NCBI GenBank assembly: GCA_020073495.1
Contig: JAIQFD010000005.1
Coordinates: 1 to 64,000, forward strand
Source of the DNA: Terriglobia bacterium
Lineage (GTDB): Bacteria > Acidobacteriota > Terriglobia > Terriglobales > Acidobacteriaceae
Direction: 5' to 3'
DNA length: 64,000 bases
A program made the translations under genes and the position numbers. The notes under the pieces are model-generated. The model was not told the origin of the DNA, searched no databases, and worked only from the letters and a program-made list of their open reading frames with translations. Shown piece after piece: positions 1 to 7,666 of the stretch. The stretch's first letter is position 1. Each line of letters starts with the position of its first letter.

Positions 1-272
1 TCGTCGTCGGCACCCGCGCCGGTCACGATGATGCGCAGGTCGGGGCGGATGGCTTTGAGGCTGGCCATCGTGTCGAACAGGTTATGCCCGGCACGGCTTC
101 CCAGCAGGACCAGGTCGATGTTCTCGCGTCCGGTCAGCTCAGCGATGGAGGCCGACACCAGCTCGAATTCCGGCTCGGAATCGAACAGGGCGCGGAAGCC
201 GACGAAGCGCAACGGATCACTTTCCACGACGGCGATGCGGATGGCGGGGTTCTTTGCAGTAGCCGGGTTCAT
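1..272 (-). CDS. Response regulator receiver domain, NarL/LuxR-like (partial, C-terminus outside window)
   Basis: About 90 codons are visible, starting at an ATG with AGGA seven bases upstream. The N-terminus reads like a receiver domain: a hydrophobic first strand (IRIAVVESD) with acidic residues, then FRALF and the strand IDLVLLG, where the usual phospho-acceptor Asp is not obvious (LLGSRAG). A further strand, LRIIVTG, follows. NarL-type regulators normally add a LuxR helix-turn-helix, which would lie beyond the left edge. The receiver fold is inferred from spacing and strand pattern. Because the acceptor Asp seems replaced, this could be a pseudo-receiver. It cannot be said whether this gene is chromosomal or belongs to the accessory region. 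Confidence 0.6.
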   Translation of the reverse strand, partial: MNPATAKNPAIRIAVVESDPLRFVGFRALFDSEPEFELVSASIAELTGRENIDLVLLGSRAGHNLFDTMASLKAIRPDLRIIVTGAGADD

Positions 273-867
273 AAGCACGTCCTGAGATTTGCGCGTACCA
301 TATCGTTCTTTCGACCCCGCGCCAAGTGGCCAATCGCGTTATTGTCTCTCGTCAGCGTAAGTGGGACAGTTTGAGACTCCGGTGCTCTCGGCACCAGGTT
401 TGTCTAGTTACATACAGATTTGCTCTCGCAAGTTGACTCGAAGTGCTCGCAGGTTATCGAGAAAACGGGGACTTGTATTGCTGACACAAGCGCCAAGCCT
501 TAAGCGAAGAAGCTGCTTCGATGGTCTTCCTTACAGACCGTGAGTGACCACCTACCTCGTAAGGTCACCGATTCACTATGGACCTGGACGTAAGCCTTGT
601 GTGCGATCGACTACGCACCCGTTGCCAGGAAACCGCCAGTATTGGGCGGACCTCGGTTTCGTTACCAGATTCGCGCTGCCCGTTTTGATGCTGTTTCAGC
701 GCTGCAGTGCCCGTCGGCGCTTGGCGGTGGGGTTGTGGGAACAGGCCCGTTGCTTTTGCGGGAGCTCAGTGCCTGGAAGAAACCGTCGCATCACAGGGAT
801 GCGAATGTCATCAGTTCACGCCTTGGTGGATCGTTCAGGAAGGCCATCTTGTGGCTCGAGTGAGGTG
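273..867. other. No convincing gene
   Basis: About 600 bases with only short frames lacking ribosome sites or recognisable protein features. A small hairpin with arms GGTGC and GCACC lies near 382-397. The base composition is more even than in the core genes, as expected of accessory DNA. Confidence 0.5.
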
Positions 868-1227
868 TTACTCGGCTGGCGGCGGTTGCGTTGATGCCGA
901 GTTGTCCGGCACCACCGGGTGCTTGTAGCGGCACGATTTCCAAAGCACTGTAGCACCGCGAGTATGGGAATCGTTCCGACGTACGAGACCGCAGCTTTTG
1001 ATGATGCCCAGATCCCGGGCTTCGACCATGATCGGGCCGATAGCGCGGAGGTCGTGGGTCTTCGTCCGGGGGTACCTAGCGAGCTTTTGCAGCACGGTCC
1101 CAGTGGTGAAATGTTTTTGGTGCCGAGCGAGTCTCTTGACTACGGCAAGTGCAAGTTTCTTCCAGCGAGGGTTAGCATTGGCGCTAACGCGGTTAAGGTG
1201 AGGGGAGGCAAGACTTGCTGTGGACAT
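868..1227 (-). CDS. Small winged-helix-like protein of mobile-element type (119 aa)
   Basis: The reading frame continues further upstream, but this ATG is preceded by AGGAGA at a good distance and the upstream part has no protein-like character. The product is basic at the N-terminus. Its middle, roughly residues 35-95, has the pattern FTTGTVLQKL, then LRAIGPIMVEARDLGII, then a short segment ending in a Trp (VLWKS). That arrangement is seen in small winged-helix proteins of phages and integrated elements, which replace replication or restriction-alleviation genes. No partner gene is adjacent. The fold and the mobile-element link are inference; the coding call rests on the ribosome site and the plausible protein. 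Confidence 0.55.
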   Translation of the reverse strand: MSTASLASPHLNRVSANANPRWKKLALAVVKRLARHQKHFTTGTVLQKLARYPRTKTHDLRAIGPIMVEARDLGIIKSCGLVRRNDSHTRGATVLWKSCRYKHPVVPDNSASTQPPPAE

Positions 1228-1616
1228 GTTAGATGGTCTCCTGTACGCAATCGAAGATTGCGGTGATCGAGGCAGCTTTTGGCCTCTCCCCCTTTCTAGT
1301 ATAGGAATTCTCGACATCACAGGTGCCCGGCAGGTGAGATTCATACTGGCCACCCGTGAAACCCAACCCTCTTCGCAGTGTCCCGAAAGGTGCGGGTTCT
1401 TAGGCCCGAGTACCGCCACGCCGCCCGCTGTCATGATCGCCCGGTAACAGTTACTGGTGAGAAGAGGATTTGTCGCCAGTTATCGGCGAACATCGATTGC
1501 CGAATTATGCGACCTAGGGTTTCCTCAAGCGCAGCAGTTTCTCGCTGACATGCCCCGGCTGGTGTGTTAGAAGGGCACCGACCCCAAGAGCAATCTCGCG
1601 TGGCAAGGAGCTGTGT
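1228..1616. other. Intergenic, no gene seen
   Basis: The stretch separates the divergently transcribed small winged-helix gene and the PEGA protein gene, so it should hold promoters for both. No clear -10/-35 pair stands out. Confidence 0.4.
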
Positions 1617-2354
1617 ATGCGGAGAATCGCGTGCGGCGTCGCTTTGCTGTTCACATTCGTTGCATCAGTTTGTGCCCAGGACAAGCCTCGCGTGTTCATA
1701 ACCGACAGCCAATCTTGGGAAATGTCCGGGCACGCCGGTGGATCTGGAGGTGCCTTCGGTGCTGAGACGCATGGCGGAGCCAGGCCACAAACAGCCGAGA
1801 TCATCAAGACGTTTGGAGAGCGCTGCCCACAGGTCACGATTAACAACATCCAAGCGAAGGTGGATTACATCGTCCTCCTCGATCACGAAGGTGGCAAAGG
1901 GCTGCTGAGGCACAAGAACAAGGTCGCTGTCTTTGCAAAGCAAAGTGGCGACTCGGTCATGAGCAAATCGACAGTGTCCCTTGGCGGATCTGTCCAGGAA
2001 GCGTGCGGAGCAATTCAAAAGCACTGGAATGAAAACGGTGCCGCAATGCGGGCCGCTGCGGCTGCGGAGGTCGCGCCGCAGCCGAAACCAACTCCTTCCG
2101 TCGCGCCGGAACTCGCCAAGTCCGCTTCCCCAAAATTGTTTCTAGCATCGACGCCGGAAGGCGCCGATATCGAGATCGACGGAAACTTCATGGGTAGCAC
2201 GCCTTCCGCGATTGAACTCGCTTCCGGTGACCACCTGATCTCCATCAAGAAATCTGGCTACAAAACGTGGGAACGGAAGTTGAAGCTAACGGGCGGCGAA
2301 ATCAAGGTCAACGCCGAACTAGAAAAGAGCGCAGATACTCCCAAAGCCCCGTAG
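1617..2354 (+). CDS. Exported PEGA-domain protein (245 aa)
   Basis: The start is set by AAGGAG six bases before the ATG. Residues 1-20 form a signal peptide ending in VCAQ, so the protein is exported. The central part (about 25-150) has no family I recognise. An Ala/Pro linker follows, then a C-terminal PEGA domain around residues 173-235, visible as LFLASTPEGADIEIDGNFMG, TPSAIELASGDHLISIKKSGY and a closing strand. PEGA domains are small beta-sandwiches common in cell-envelope proteins of Acidobacteriota, Myxococcota and Planctomycetota, and are thought to bind other envelope components. It stands alone on its strand, just before the inverted repeat that opens the transposon region. Confidence 0.8.
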   Translation: MRRIACGVALLFTFVASVCAQDKPRVFITDSQSWEMSGHAGGSGGAFGAETHGGARPQTAEIIKTFGERCPQVTINNIQAKVDYIVLLDHEGGKGLLRHKNKVAVFAKQSGDSVMSKSTVSLGGSVQEACGAIQKHWNENGAAMRAAAAAEVAPQPKPTPSVAPELAKSASPKLFLASTPEGADIEIDGNFMGSTPSAIELASGDHLISIKKSGYKTWERKLKLTGGEIKVNAELEKSADTPKAP

Positions 2355-2390
2355 AACTGTTCCGTCGGGCGGGCGCGGGGCGTGCTCGAA

Positions 2391-2422
2391 AGGCGAATAA
2401 AAAGCGCACACTTGTGCTAAGG
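2391..2422 (+). repeat. Left arm of a 32-bp inverted repeat
   Basis: This arm matches the reverse complement of 8720-8751 with two mismatches; 23 bases in a row are identical. It contains the small palindrome GCACACTTGTGC. Before the two IS1595 elements landed, the right arm would have sat next to base 3646, so the repeats originally bounded about 1.25 kb holding the PEP-CTERM gene. Confidence 0.8.
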
Positions 2423-2624
2423 CGATTTCTCAACAACCATGGGGCGCGTTCGGCGACATGCCAGGACGCGGTCGTGGAACTTGGCGCCCGAGGCTGTGGG
2501 GCGTGGTTGCGTCGATCGGGATTTCGCGCTCGGCAGGCAGGTATTCAACGGTACGGTGGCGCTGAGAGATGTCTGGGCGATGGCTGAGAACGGCCGTAAG
2601 GCCCGCTAGCAAACGCTCTCGGGG

Positions 2625-2657
2625 AAAAAACTAGGCCCGAGCCTGAGACTCGGGCCT
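2625..2657 (-). terminator. Rho-independent terminator of the PEP-CTERM gene
   Basis: On the minus strand a stem AGGCCCGAG / CTCGGGCCT with a short loop is followed by AGTTTTTT. It lies 20 bases after the stop codon of the PEP-CTERM gene. Confidence 0.8.
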
Positions 2658-2677
2658 GTTCCCGCGGAACGAAATGA

Positions 2678-3340
2678 TTAAGCTTTGCGGCGGATCTTGC
2701 GCGCGATCCCCAGCAGGCCGGTGCCCAGCAGAACCATCGAAGCCGGTTCCGGAACGCCAGGAGTCGGAGTCTCGGAGCCCAAGGTGATGTTGTCGAAGCC
2801 GATCTGGTTGGCCGTGCCAGTGAATATCACGGACTGCGCTGTGCCGGCAAAGGTCACACCCACCGGGAACCAGGGGCAGAACGCGCCGTAGGTGCATTCC
2901 GGGGCGCCGCCCGAGGGGGTCACCGGCAGGAACAGCGAGGCCAGCAGAGAGCCGGTGCCATCCGGGCCCGACCACACCTCCACGGTGCCCGCATTGTTGA
3001 CCGCCGAGTAGAAGAACGAGAAACCGGTGGTAAAACCGGCTGCCACGTTCATGACGTCGCCCGGGCCGGTGAGGAAGAACGCGATGGTGGGCATCGTCGG
3101 AGAGCCGGAGAAGTTCCCATTGCCCCCGTTCGCGCCGGAGATGAGCGACAACGCGTCGGGACCAAAGGAGATCCCGAAGTTCGGGCCCGGCCCACTACCC
3201 AAATCACCCGTGCCACCGTTGTAAAAGTTGAGGATGTGCTCGCTATCCTTCAGCCCTTCGAAGGTCAGCGTGATGACATTGGCCGATGCCATCGCGCACA
3301 GAAGCAGAACAACAAGGGACGCTGTTAACAGTCGACGCAT
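2678..3340 (-). CDS. PEP-CTERM sorting-domain protein (220 aa)
   Basis: The ATG has GGGGAG five bases upstream; the frame extends further 5' but without signal-like sequence. Residues 1-20 are a signal peptide. The mature part is rich in Gly, Ser, Asn and Thr with alternating beta-type strands and reads like a secreted adhesion-type domain. The C-terminus carries the sorting signal: VPEPASMVLLGTGLLGIARK, that is a VPEP motif, a hydrophobic helix and a basic tail. PEP-CTERM proteins are exported, processed by exosortase and linked to exopolysaccharide production. No exosortase gene is in the window. A conserved 15-bp motif lies about 250 bp upstream. Confidence 0.9.
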   Translation of the reverse strand: MRRLLTASLVVLLLCAMASANVITLTFEGLKDSEHILNFYNGGTGDLGSGPGPNFGISFGPDALSLISGANGGNGNFSGSPTMPTIAFFLTGPGDVMNVAAGFTTGFSFFYSAVNNAGTVEVWSGPDGTGSLLASLFLPVTPSGGAPECTYGAFCPWFPVGVTFAGTAQSVIFTGTANQIGFDNITLGSETPTPGVPEPASMVLLGTGLLGIARKIRRKA

Positions 3341-3586
3341 ACACACTCCCCACGGTTCAAAGTTGAACACGATGTTGTGTGCACGCAAACGGCCAAAGTG
3401 CATCTCATTGAAAAACAATGACTTCCTACCGGTAGCTCGATTGAAAAGCTGCAACTTCTTGCACATTGGCAGAAGAGAATGTGCACTTCTTTTTCGGCGG
3501 CGGTTGGTCCGGACCAACCGAGGTGGCTTGCCCAGACGACCCGTGCTCGCCTGGCATGGTCCTAAGCTGCGTTCCACAAGAACATT

Positions 3587-3611
3587 CTGAAATCGTCCTC
3601 TAGGCCCGCCT
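3587..3611 (-). promoter_or_regulatory. Copy 3 of the CCTAGAGGACGATTT motif, upstream of the PEP-CTERM gene
   Basis: On the minus strand the core CCTAGAGGACGATTT is identical to two copies on the plus strand near 18,992 and 20,086, with weaker similarity on both sides. Here it lies in the leader region of the PEP-CTERM gene; the first of the other copies precedes the secreted protease gene. A shared regulatory or repeat role is inference. Confidence 0.45.
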
Positions 3612-3702
3612 GTCCGGACGATAACTGTTGATAACAGACCTTAGCACACGATTATTTACTTGACTCAAGATTCGCCTTCTGGTACATTCTCCTCATGGTT
3701 GG

Positions 3703-3846
3703 CTACCGTACTGGTTTCCGCCGTTCCTTTTCAGCGTTGAGCGTCGCGAGATGCTTCTTCGCGTGCTTCAGCACCTTGGGATGGAACACGTGCACCGCTA
3801 GTTCTTCGGTAGTCATCTTGCTCGGGTGTTTCTTCTTCTTCGCCAT
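3703..3846 (-). CDS. Small basic protein of IS1595-type element 1 (47 aa)
   Basis: The frame codes for a Lys- and His-rich protein beginning MAKKKKHPSKMTTEELAVHV, continuing FHPKVLKHAKKHLATLNAEK and ending in a basic tail. It has helix-forming character and no membrane segment. The start codon is only 11 bases from the transposase start on the other strand, and both genes must share or overlap their ribosome-site region (AGG on this strand). I do not recognise the function; a DNA-binding or transposition accessory role would fit its charge and place but is inference. Confidence 0.6.
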   Translation of the reverse strand: MAKKKKHPSKMTTEELAVHVFHPKVLKHAKKHLATLNAEKERRKPVR

Positions 3847-3857
3847 GAGGTAATCCT

Positions 3858-4760
3858 ATGCAGCCGACCAATCTTGTATCCGTAGTGGAGCAATACGCAA
3901 CTGACGACCGCTGCCGTGAGACGTTGACTCATCTGCGCTGGCCCAAGGGCGTTGAATGTCCACGCTGCCACAACAAGGGCATCTCTCGCGCTTATGACCG
4001 CAATGTGTTCGACTGCAATTCATGCCGCCACCAGTTCTCCGTGACGGCTGGCACGATGTTCCACGACTCGCACCTTCCGCTCACGAAATGGTTTCTGGTT
4101 ACGTATCTGATGTGCGAATCGCGCAAGGGAATTAGCGCGAATCAGATCAAGAGAATGCTTGGTATTTCGTACAAGACTGCATGGTATCTCTGCCACAGAA
4201 TCCGCGCAGCGATGGCTGCTGTGCCGCCCCAACCGCTGCTGCATGGCACCGTAGAAGTGGGTGAGACTTACGTTGGTGGCCGTGAGCGCGGCATGGGCAG
4301 CAAACGGAACAAGGAAATCGTAATCGGAATCCGTCAGCGCGGCGGAGAGTTGCGTTTCTTCCATGCCGAGGATGCCAAGAGCGGCACCCTGGCGAAGTAC
4401 ATCAGAGAGAACATCAGCACTGACGCGGTTGACGTGGTTATGACCGATGAGCTTCCCGCATATCCCAAGGCGATGATTGCCGCTGGAGTTCACGGCGATA
4501 AGCACAAGACGATCCGCCACAGAGACAGGGTGTACGTTCGCGGCGACATTCACACGAACACCGTGGAATCCGCGTTCTCGCTTCTCAAGCGCGGCATCAT
4601 GGGAACGTGGCATCGTGTTAGCGCGAAGCATCTTGAAGCCTACCTAAACGAGATGTGCTTCCGGTTCAACAATCGCAAGAACCCGTTCCTGTTTCGTGAC
4701 ACTCTCAAGCGGATGCTCAATTCCGAGAACCTCGAATTCAAGGAACTCATTGCGGCTTAG
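3858..4760 (+). CDS. IS1595-family transposase, catalytic Asp replaced by Gly (300 aa)
   Basis: The N-terminal zinc-ribbon is visible as CPRC at residues 34-37 and CNSC at 53-56. A helix-turn-helix-like stretch GISANQIKRMLGISYKTAW follows. The ISXO2-like catalytic domain then runs to the end. The family pattern VEVDETY appears as VEVGETY, so residue 135 is Gly where the first catalytic Asp is expected. The second Asp (VMTDELPAY, 197) and the NTxE block (HTNTVES, 232-238) are kept. The codon is GGT, one transition from GAT. The protein is otherwise full length. The start has GAGG seven bases upstream. The stop overlaps the convergent membrane protein gene by four bases. Confidence 0.92.
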   Translation: MQPTNLVSVVEQYATDDRCRETLTHLRWPKGVECPRCHNKGISRAYDRNVFDCNSCRHQFSVTAGTMFHDSHLPLTKWFLVTYLMCESRKGISANQIKRMLGISYKTAWYLCHRIRAAMAAVPPQPLLHGTVEVGETYVGGRERGMGSKRNKEIVIGIRQRGGELRFFHAEDAKSGTLAKYIRENISTDAVDVVMTDELPAYPKAMIAAGVHGDKHKTIRHRDRVYVRGDIHTNTVESAFSLLKRGIMGTWHRVSAKHLEAYLNEMCFRFNNRKNPFLFRDTLKRMLNSENLEFKELIAA

Positions 4761-5968
4761 AACCCCATTTTCTTTTCTAGCCCCGCAAATAGGCCGGTAG
4801 TCCACGCCACATATTCATCGGGGTCAAAATCATCAGTTTTGGTGCGAGTTATCTCGGCATTCATCGTCACCACGATTGTATAACTCTGAACCGTGGCGCC
4901 AGTCTGCGTCTGGAACTTCGCGGGCGGCATTCCGCGCCCAGATGCCCCGGATGGCTGGATTGACAGCTCCAAGGTGTAATGCGACGGGCTCTCCAGCCTC
5001 ACGATGCAGGTAAACAACTTGCCCTCTTTGGGGTCCGCTCCTATTTCAAGCAAACTTATGGTCGTGCCCACAGGTACGGTAAAAGGAGTACGCTCGAACA
5101 TCGATCTGGCACTCGGCGTCAAGAATTCATTGCCAGCCAACATCTCAAGCAACTTTCGAGGAGGATAGTTAGTGCTATCGGGAGGGGGGATTGCTTTCCT
5201 ATTGAGCGGGGTAGCACCCTCTCCAAGCGTCACTTTCATGCCGCCGCTGCTGCCAAGATGTAGTAATTGAATCTGTTGCAAGACATAGAACTGTATCAGC
5301 CGCGTCACAAAATTGAAGCGTTCACCCTCTGTACCGATTTTTCGTGGCTCGTGAACGGGCCACTTCGCCTCAACAGCATTGTCTGGAACACCCGAAATGC
5401 CTATCAGGTCAAAATAAAAATCCCGATGGGGATCGTCAAAGTTCTCATCCTGTGGCACCGGCATTTTAGGCGCTGCGGTATTAATCGGAACTAGAGTAGT
5501 GAAGGTGTCGGTTTTCTTAATGGCACGAATAACATTCACTTCCACTTTGGCCCGAGTGGGGATGTTTTCCTGGCGCTCCTTCTCAACATCCTTTGACCGT
5601 GGAAGGTGCTTTGCTAATTCTTCTGCAATCTCTGAAGCCGTCGGTTGGTGTGGTTGTGTGGTGGTCGTGGCCGACTCTGCTGGGGCTTCTCTTGGTCTTG
5701 GCGCGGAGCCTTTCTTTATAAGTAATAGCCACAGAGCAAGACCAACTATGGCAGGTATCAAGACAAAGGCGGCTACAGACATCTTGAGGTTCCCCCTCGC
5801 CCACGTCCCTAGCGTGTCCCAATTGTGGAGAACGGCTAGCAACAGGCCGCCGAATACAAATGTGAAGACCGCAGCCTCAAAGCTAAAAATGTGTTCCAGA
5901 ATGATAGCGAGGGCGGTCAAGACGACACCCTCGACAAGCCAGCGCACGAACTTCTCGGCGGCTGCCAT
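4757..5968 (-). CDS. Passenger membrane protein of element 1, function unknown (403 aa)
   Basis: The N-terminus has two or three membrane segments (about residues 10-27, 30-47 and 61-84) followed by a Pro/Thr-rich linker and a predicted coiled stretch (ASEIAEELAKHL). The rest, about 270 residues, is a soluble domain with mixed alpha/beta character that I do not recognise. Its stop codon overlaps that of the transposase, and the gene ends 41 bp short of the right inverted repeat, so it lies wholly inside the element. It is convergent to the transposase and probably has its own promoter near the element's right end. A role in host or element fitness is possible but unsupported. Confidence 0.8.
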   Translation of the reverse strand: MAAAEKFVRWLVEGVVLTALAIILEHIFSFEAAVFTFVFGGLLLAVLHNWDTLGTWARGNLKMSVAAFVLIPAIVGLALWLLLIKKGSAPRPREAPAESATTTTQPHQPTASEIAEELAKHLPRSKDVEKERQENIPTRAKVEVNVIRAIKKTDTFTTLVPINTAAPKMPVPQDENFDDPHRDFYFDLIGISGVPDNAVEAKWPVHEPRKIGTEGERFNFVTRLIQFYVLQQIQLLHLGSSGGMKVTLGEGATPLNRKAIPPPDSTNYPPRKLLEMLAGNEFLTPSARSMFERTPFTVPVGTTISLLEIGADPKEGKLFTCIVRLESPSHYTLELSIQPSGASGRGMPPAKFQTQTGATVQSYTIVVTMNAEITRTKTDDFDPDEYVAWTTGLFAGLEKKMGF

Positions 5969-6009
5969 TCCTCACTTATACTATACCTTGTGTGAAGGTA
6001 ACAATCCTG

Positions 6010-6018
6010 CCTTAGCAC
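6010..6018. repeat. Overlapping target duplications CCTTAGCA and CTTAGCAC between the two elements
   Basis: Bases 6010-6017 are the right duplication of element 1; bases 6011-6018 are the left duplication of element 2, whose right copy is 8721-8728. The nine bases thus record two successive insertions at nearly the same site. Confidence 0.85.
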
Positions 6019-6097
6019 GGTAATTATCCCTTGTGAACAAGTATAGAATAGAGAGGCCGTGACAGGGATGTGCGGTGACTCGGAAAAAGCGCAAGAT

Positions 6098-6371
6098 ATT
6101 GTGGTAGGCGAAACCTTTCGCCACAATTACGACCCCCATTTGCGCTTGTGTTCTCAGCGAGAATCGGTTATGTAGAAAGAGTGAAGCCCGCTCTGGTAAA
6201 GCGGGCTTCGGGACTTCGATCTTTTGACGGGTTGTGCGGTTTGGGAACCTACTCAGTCCCCATCCTAAGCACTTCTGAATTTCCCGTCAACTGAAAAGTC
6301 GAGGGAGATTCCTGTCTCCAATGGGAGGCGGGTCGTTTCTCCCGGCCTCGGTCTGATACACCGTGGCCGGG
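6098..6371 (+). ncRNA. Structured leader with five or more hairpins in element 2
   Basis: Several strong pairings can be read directly. GGCGAAA/TTTCGCC is at 6107-6122. GAAGCCCGCT/AGCGGGCTTC is at 6183-6209. The long-range stem TTGACGGG (6224-6231) pairs with CCCGTCAA (6283-6290). GGAGA/TCTCC is at 6304-6319. CCCGGCC (6341) pairs with GGCCGGG (ending 6371), extended by CGG/CCG. A second pairing, GGGAG (6323-6327) with CTCCC (6339-6343), would exclude the last one. The block ends about 30 bases before AAAGGAGG and the start of the 40-residue gene. A regulatory leader or a transposon RNA is inferred; no known riboswitch class is recognised. Confidence 0.45.
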
Positions 6372-6417
6372 AGGTCACCATCAACCTTTCACTCTAGCCG
6401 GAAAGGAGGCACCGTAG

Positions 6418-6540
6418 GTGGCGAAAAAAGTTATATACCGCCGCTCGGATACCGGTCAAATTACGACCGAACGATATGCGGACAAACACCCAAAGACAAC
6501 GGAACGCGAAGTAGTCTACGTTCCCAACAAAAACAAATAA
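6418..6540 (+). CDS. Small basic protein of element 2 (40 aa)
   Basis: A GTG start follows AAAGGAGG at eight bases, one of the best ribosome sites in the window. The protein begins MAKKVIYRRSDTGQITTERY and continues ADKHPKTTEREVVYV with a Lys/Asn tail. The pattern of a polar turn followed by YADKHPKTT is shared by many short uncharacterised bacterial proteins of 40-60 residues; I know of no established function. It lies 64 bases before the HNH-like gene and may be cotranscribed with it. It follows the structured leader, which could control it. Confidence 0.7.
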   Translation: MAKKVIYRRSDTGQITTERYADKHPKTTEREVVYVPNKNK

Positions 6541-6604
6541 CCGTACCCTCCCCCGCCGCACAGAACATCGTGCGGCGGGATCTAAGTCAGGCAAAGGAAC
6601 ACTT

Positions 6605-7411
6605 ATGAAGACATGCTGCTTTTGCCAGCGGCCAGCCGATTCCAAGGAACACATTTGGAGTAACTGGATTCTTAAGCTGCTGCCAGATGCCCAAGATGGC
6701 GTATTCACTAAGAGGTTTGCTGACGGAACCTCAAAGTCTTGGCACAAGAAGAAACCAGAATTGAAGGCCGGTGTCGTTTGCGAACGAGCCTGTAATAACG
6801 GATGGATGAGCACGCGGCTCGAACAGCCTATGAAGGCAGCTACCGAAGACATCATTCTGAATAACAAACAGAAGACATTTTTCCCGGAAGATTGCGCTGT
6901 AATTGCGGCGTGGGCATTCAAGACAACCGTGCTCGCCAATCATATTGAACTTAAGGGGGAACCATACTTTCCAGTAAATCAGCGTCATGCGTTTGCCCAC
7001 CACCTAACGATTCCGCCAGGTACACAGGTATGGATTGGGCGACGTAATGCCGGCCACCTGACAGCAAATTGGCGGTCAATTCACCGCATACAGCAACCAC
7101 CAACGCCGCTCAATCCCCACCTAGTTAAAGTCCCGGTGTCACCGTACCGCTTCGAGCATTACACGTGTACGTTTACCATCGGTTATCTTCTTTTGCAGGT
7201 CGTGACCGCACGCTGGACAGAACGGAAGGTCCGCGAGCGTCTCGACTTTCCGCCCATCCTTCAGGCGGAGGTCATCGACGACTACGCTATTCCGATATGG
7301 CCCAAGAGGGTCTCGTTTGGCTGGCCCCCTCCTGCCGCTGTCGGAAACGCGATGTTCGACCGCTTTTGGGATAGATTTGACACGATTAACCTTCCCGGTT
7401 GGATGCGGTGA
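6605..7411 (+). CDS. HNH-like zinc-motif protein, passenger of element 2 (268 aa)
   Basis: The N-terminus has CCFC at residues 4-7, then KEHIWSNWI, and near residue 59 VVCERACNNGWM. This Cys2...EH(I)...Cys...CNxGWM layout is that of HNH-like zinc proteins often found on mobile DNA and in defence regions, but the full HNH catalytic triad is not clearly present, so nuclease activity is uncertain. The remaining 190 residues have mixed secondary structure and no membrane segment. It is in the same direction as the 40-residue gene. Its start has a weak AGGA-like site (CAAAGGAACACTT). Confidence 0.7.
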   Translation: MKTCCFCQRPADSKEHIWSNWILKLLPDAQDGVFTKRFADGTSKSWHKKKPELKAGVVCERACNNGWMSTRLEQPMKAATEDIILNNKQKTFFPEDCAVIAAWAFKTTVLANHIELKGEPYFPVNQRHAFAHHLTIPPGTQVWIGRRNAGHLTANWRSIHRIQQPPTPLNPHLVKVPVSPYRFEHYTCTFTIGYLLLQVVTARWTERKVRERLDFPPILQAEVIDDYAIPIWPKRVSFGWPPPAAVGNAMFDRFWDRFDTINLPGWMR

Positions 7412-7522
7412 GGTTTGACGTTGCAATTTTGCGCGTGGCACGGCATTATCCCTTCTAGAAGGAATGTGCCGAATCGCCCCGGTCAGTCCGCCAAGAGTGT
7501 CGAGGGGATCGGAAGGAACTAA

Positions 7523-7666
7523 ATGTCTAGGCCCATGAGCAAAGCCAGCAGCGAGATTTCAAAGCCGATTACGAGGTCGGCATTTCACTCGCTGCTGCGG
7601 AAGGCAGCGTCACCCCAAAAGCCTGTGTCGCGTCTTCCGATGAAATCTGCCTCAAAAGAGAAGTAA
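7523..7666 (+). CDS. Small Ser/Lys-rich protein of element 2 (47 aa)
   Basis: The ATG is preceded by GGAAGGA at five bases. The product begins MSRPMSKASSEISKPITRSA and ends in KSASKEK, with a central FHSLLRKAASPQ helix. Its last 98 bases overlap the 3' end of the convergent transposase gene, which weakens the call, since the sequence is constrained by the other frame. The ribosome site lies outside that overlap. No family is recognised. Confidence 0.45.
   Translation: MSRPMSKASSEISKPITRSAFHSLLRKAASPQKPVSRLPMKSASKEK

Larger units (their letters stand above)
3647..6009. mobile_element. IS1595-type element 1 with passenger genes (2,363 bp)
   Basis: The ends are imperfect inverted repeats, CACGATTATTTACTTGAC on the left and CAGGATTGTTACCTTCAC reading in from the right, with 17 of 23 positions matching. 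An 8-bp direct repeat CCTTAGCA flanks them at 3639-3646 and 6010-6017; 8-bp duplications are known for the IS1595 family. Inside are a small basic protein, the transposase and a membrane protein. Some IS1595 members are known to carry passengers. The transposase has lost its first catalytic Asp, so this copy is probably immobile on its own. Confidence 0.85.

Noticed and set aside
290-360. Left attachment site for the island within the window
   Set aside because: No tRNA-Ser sequence or copy of the 8956-9017 fragment occurs there.
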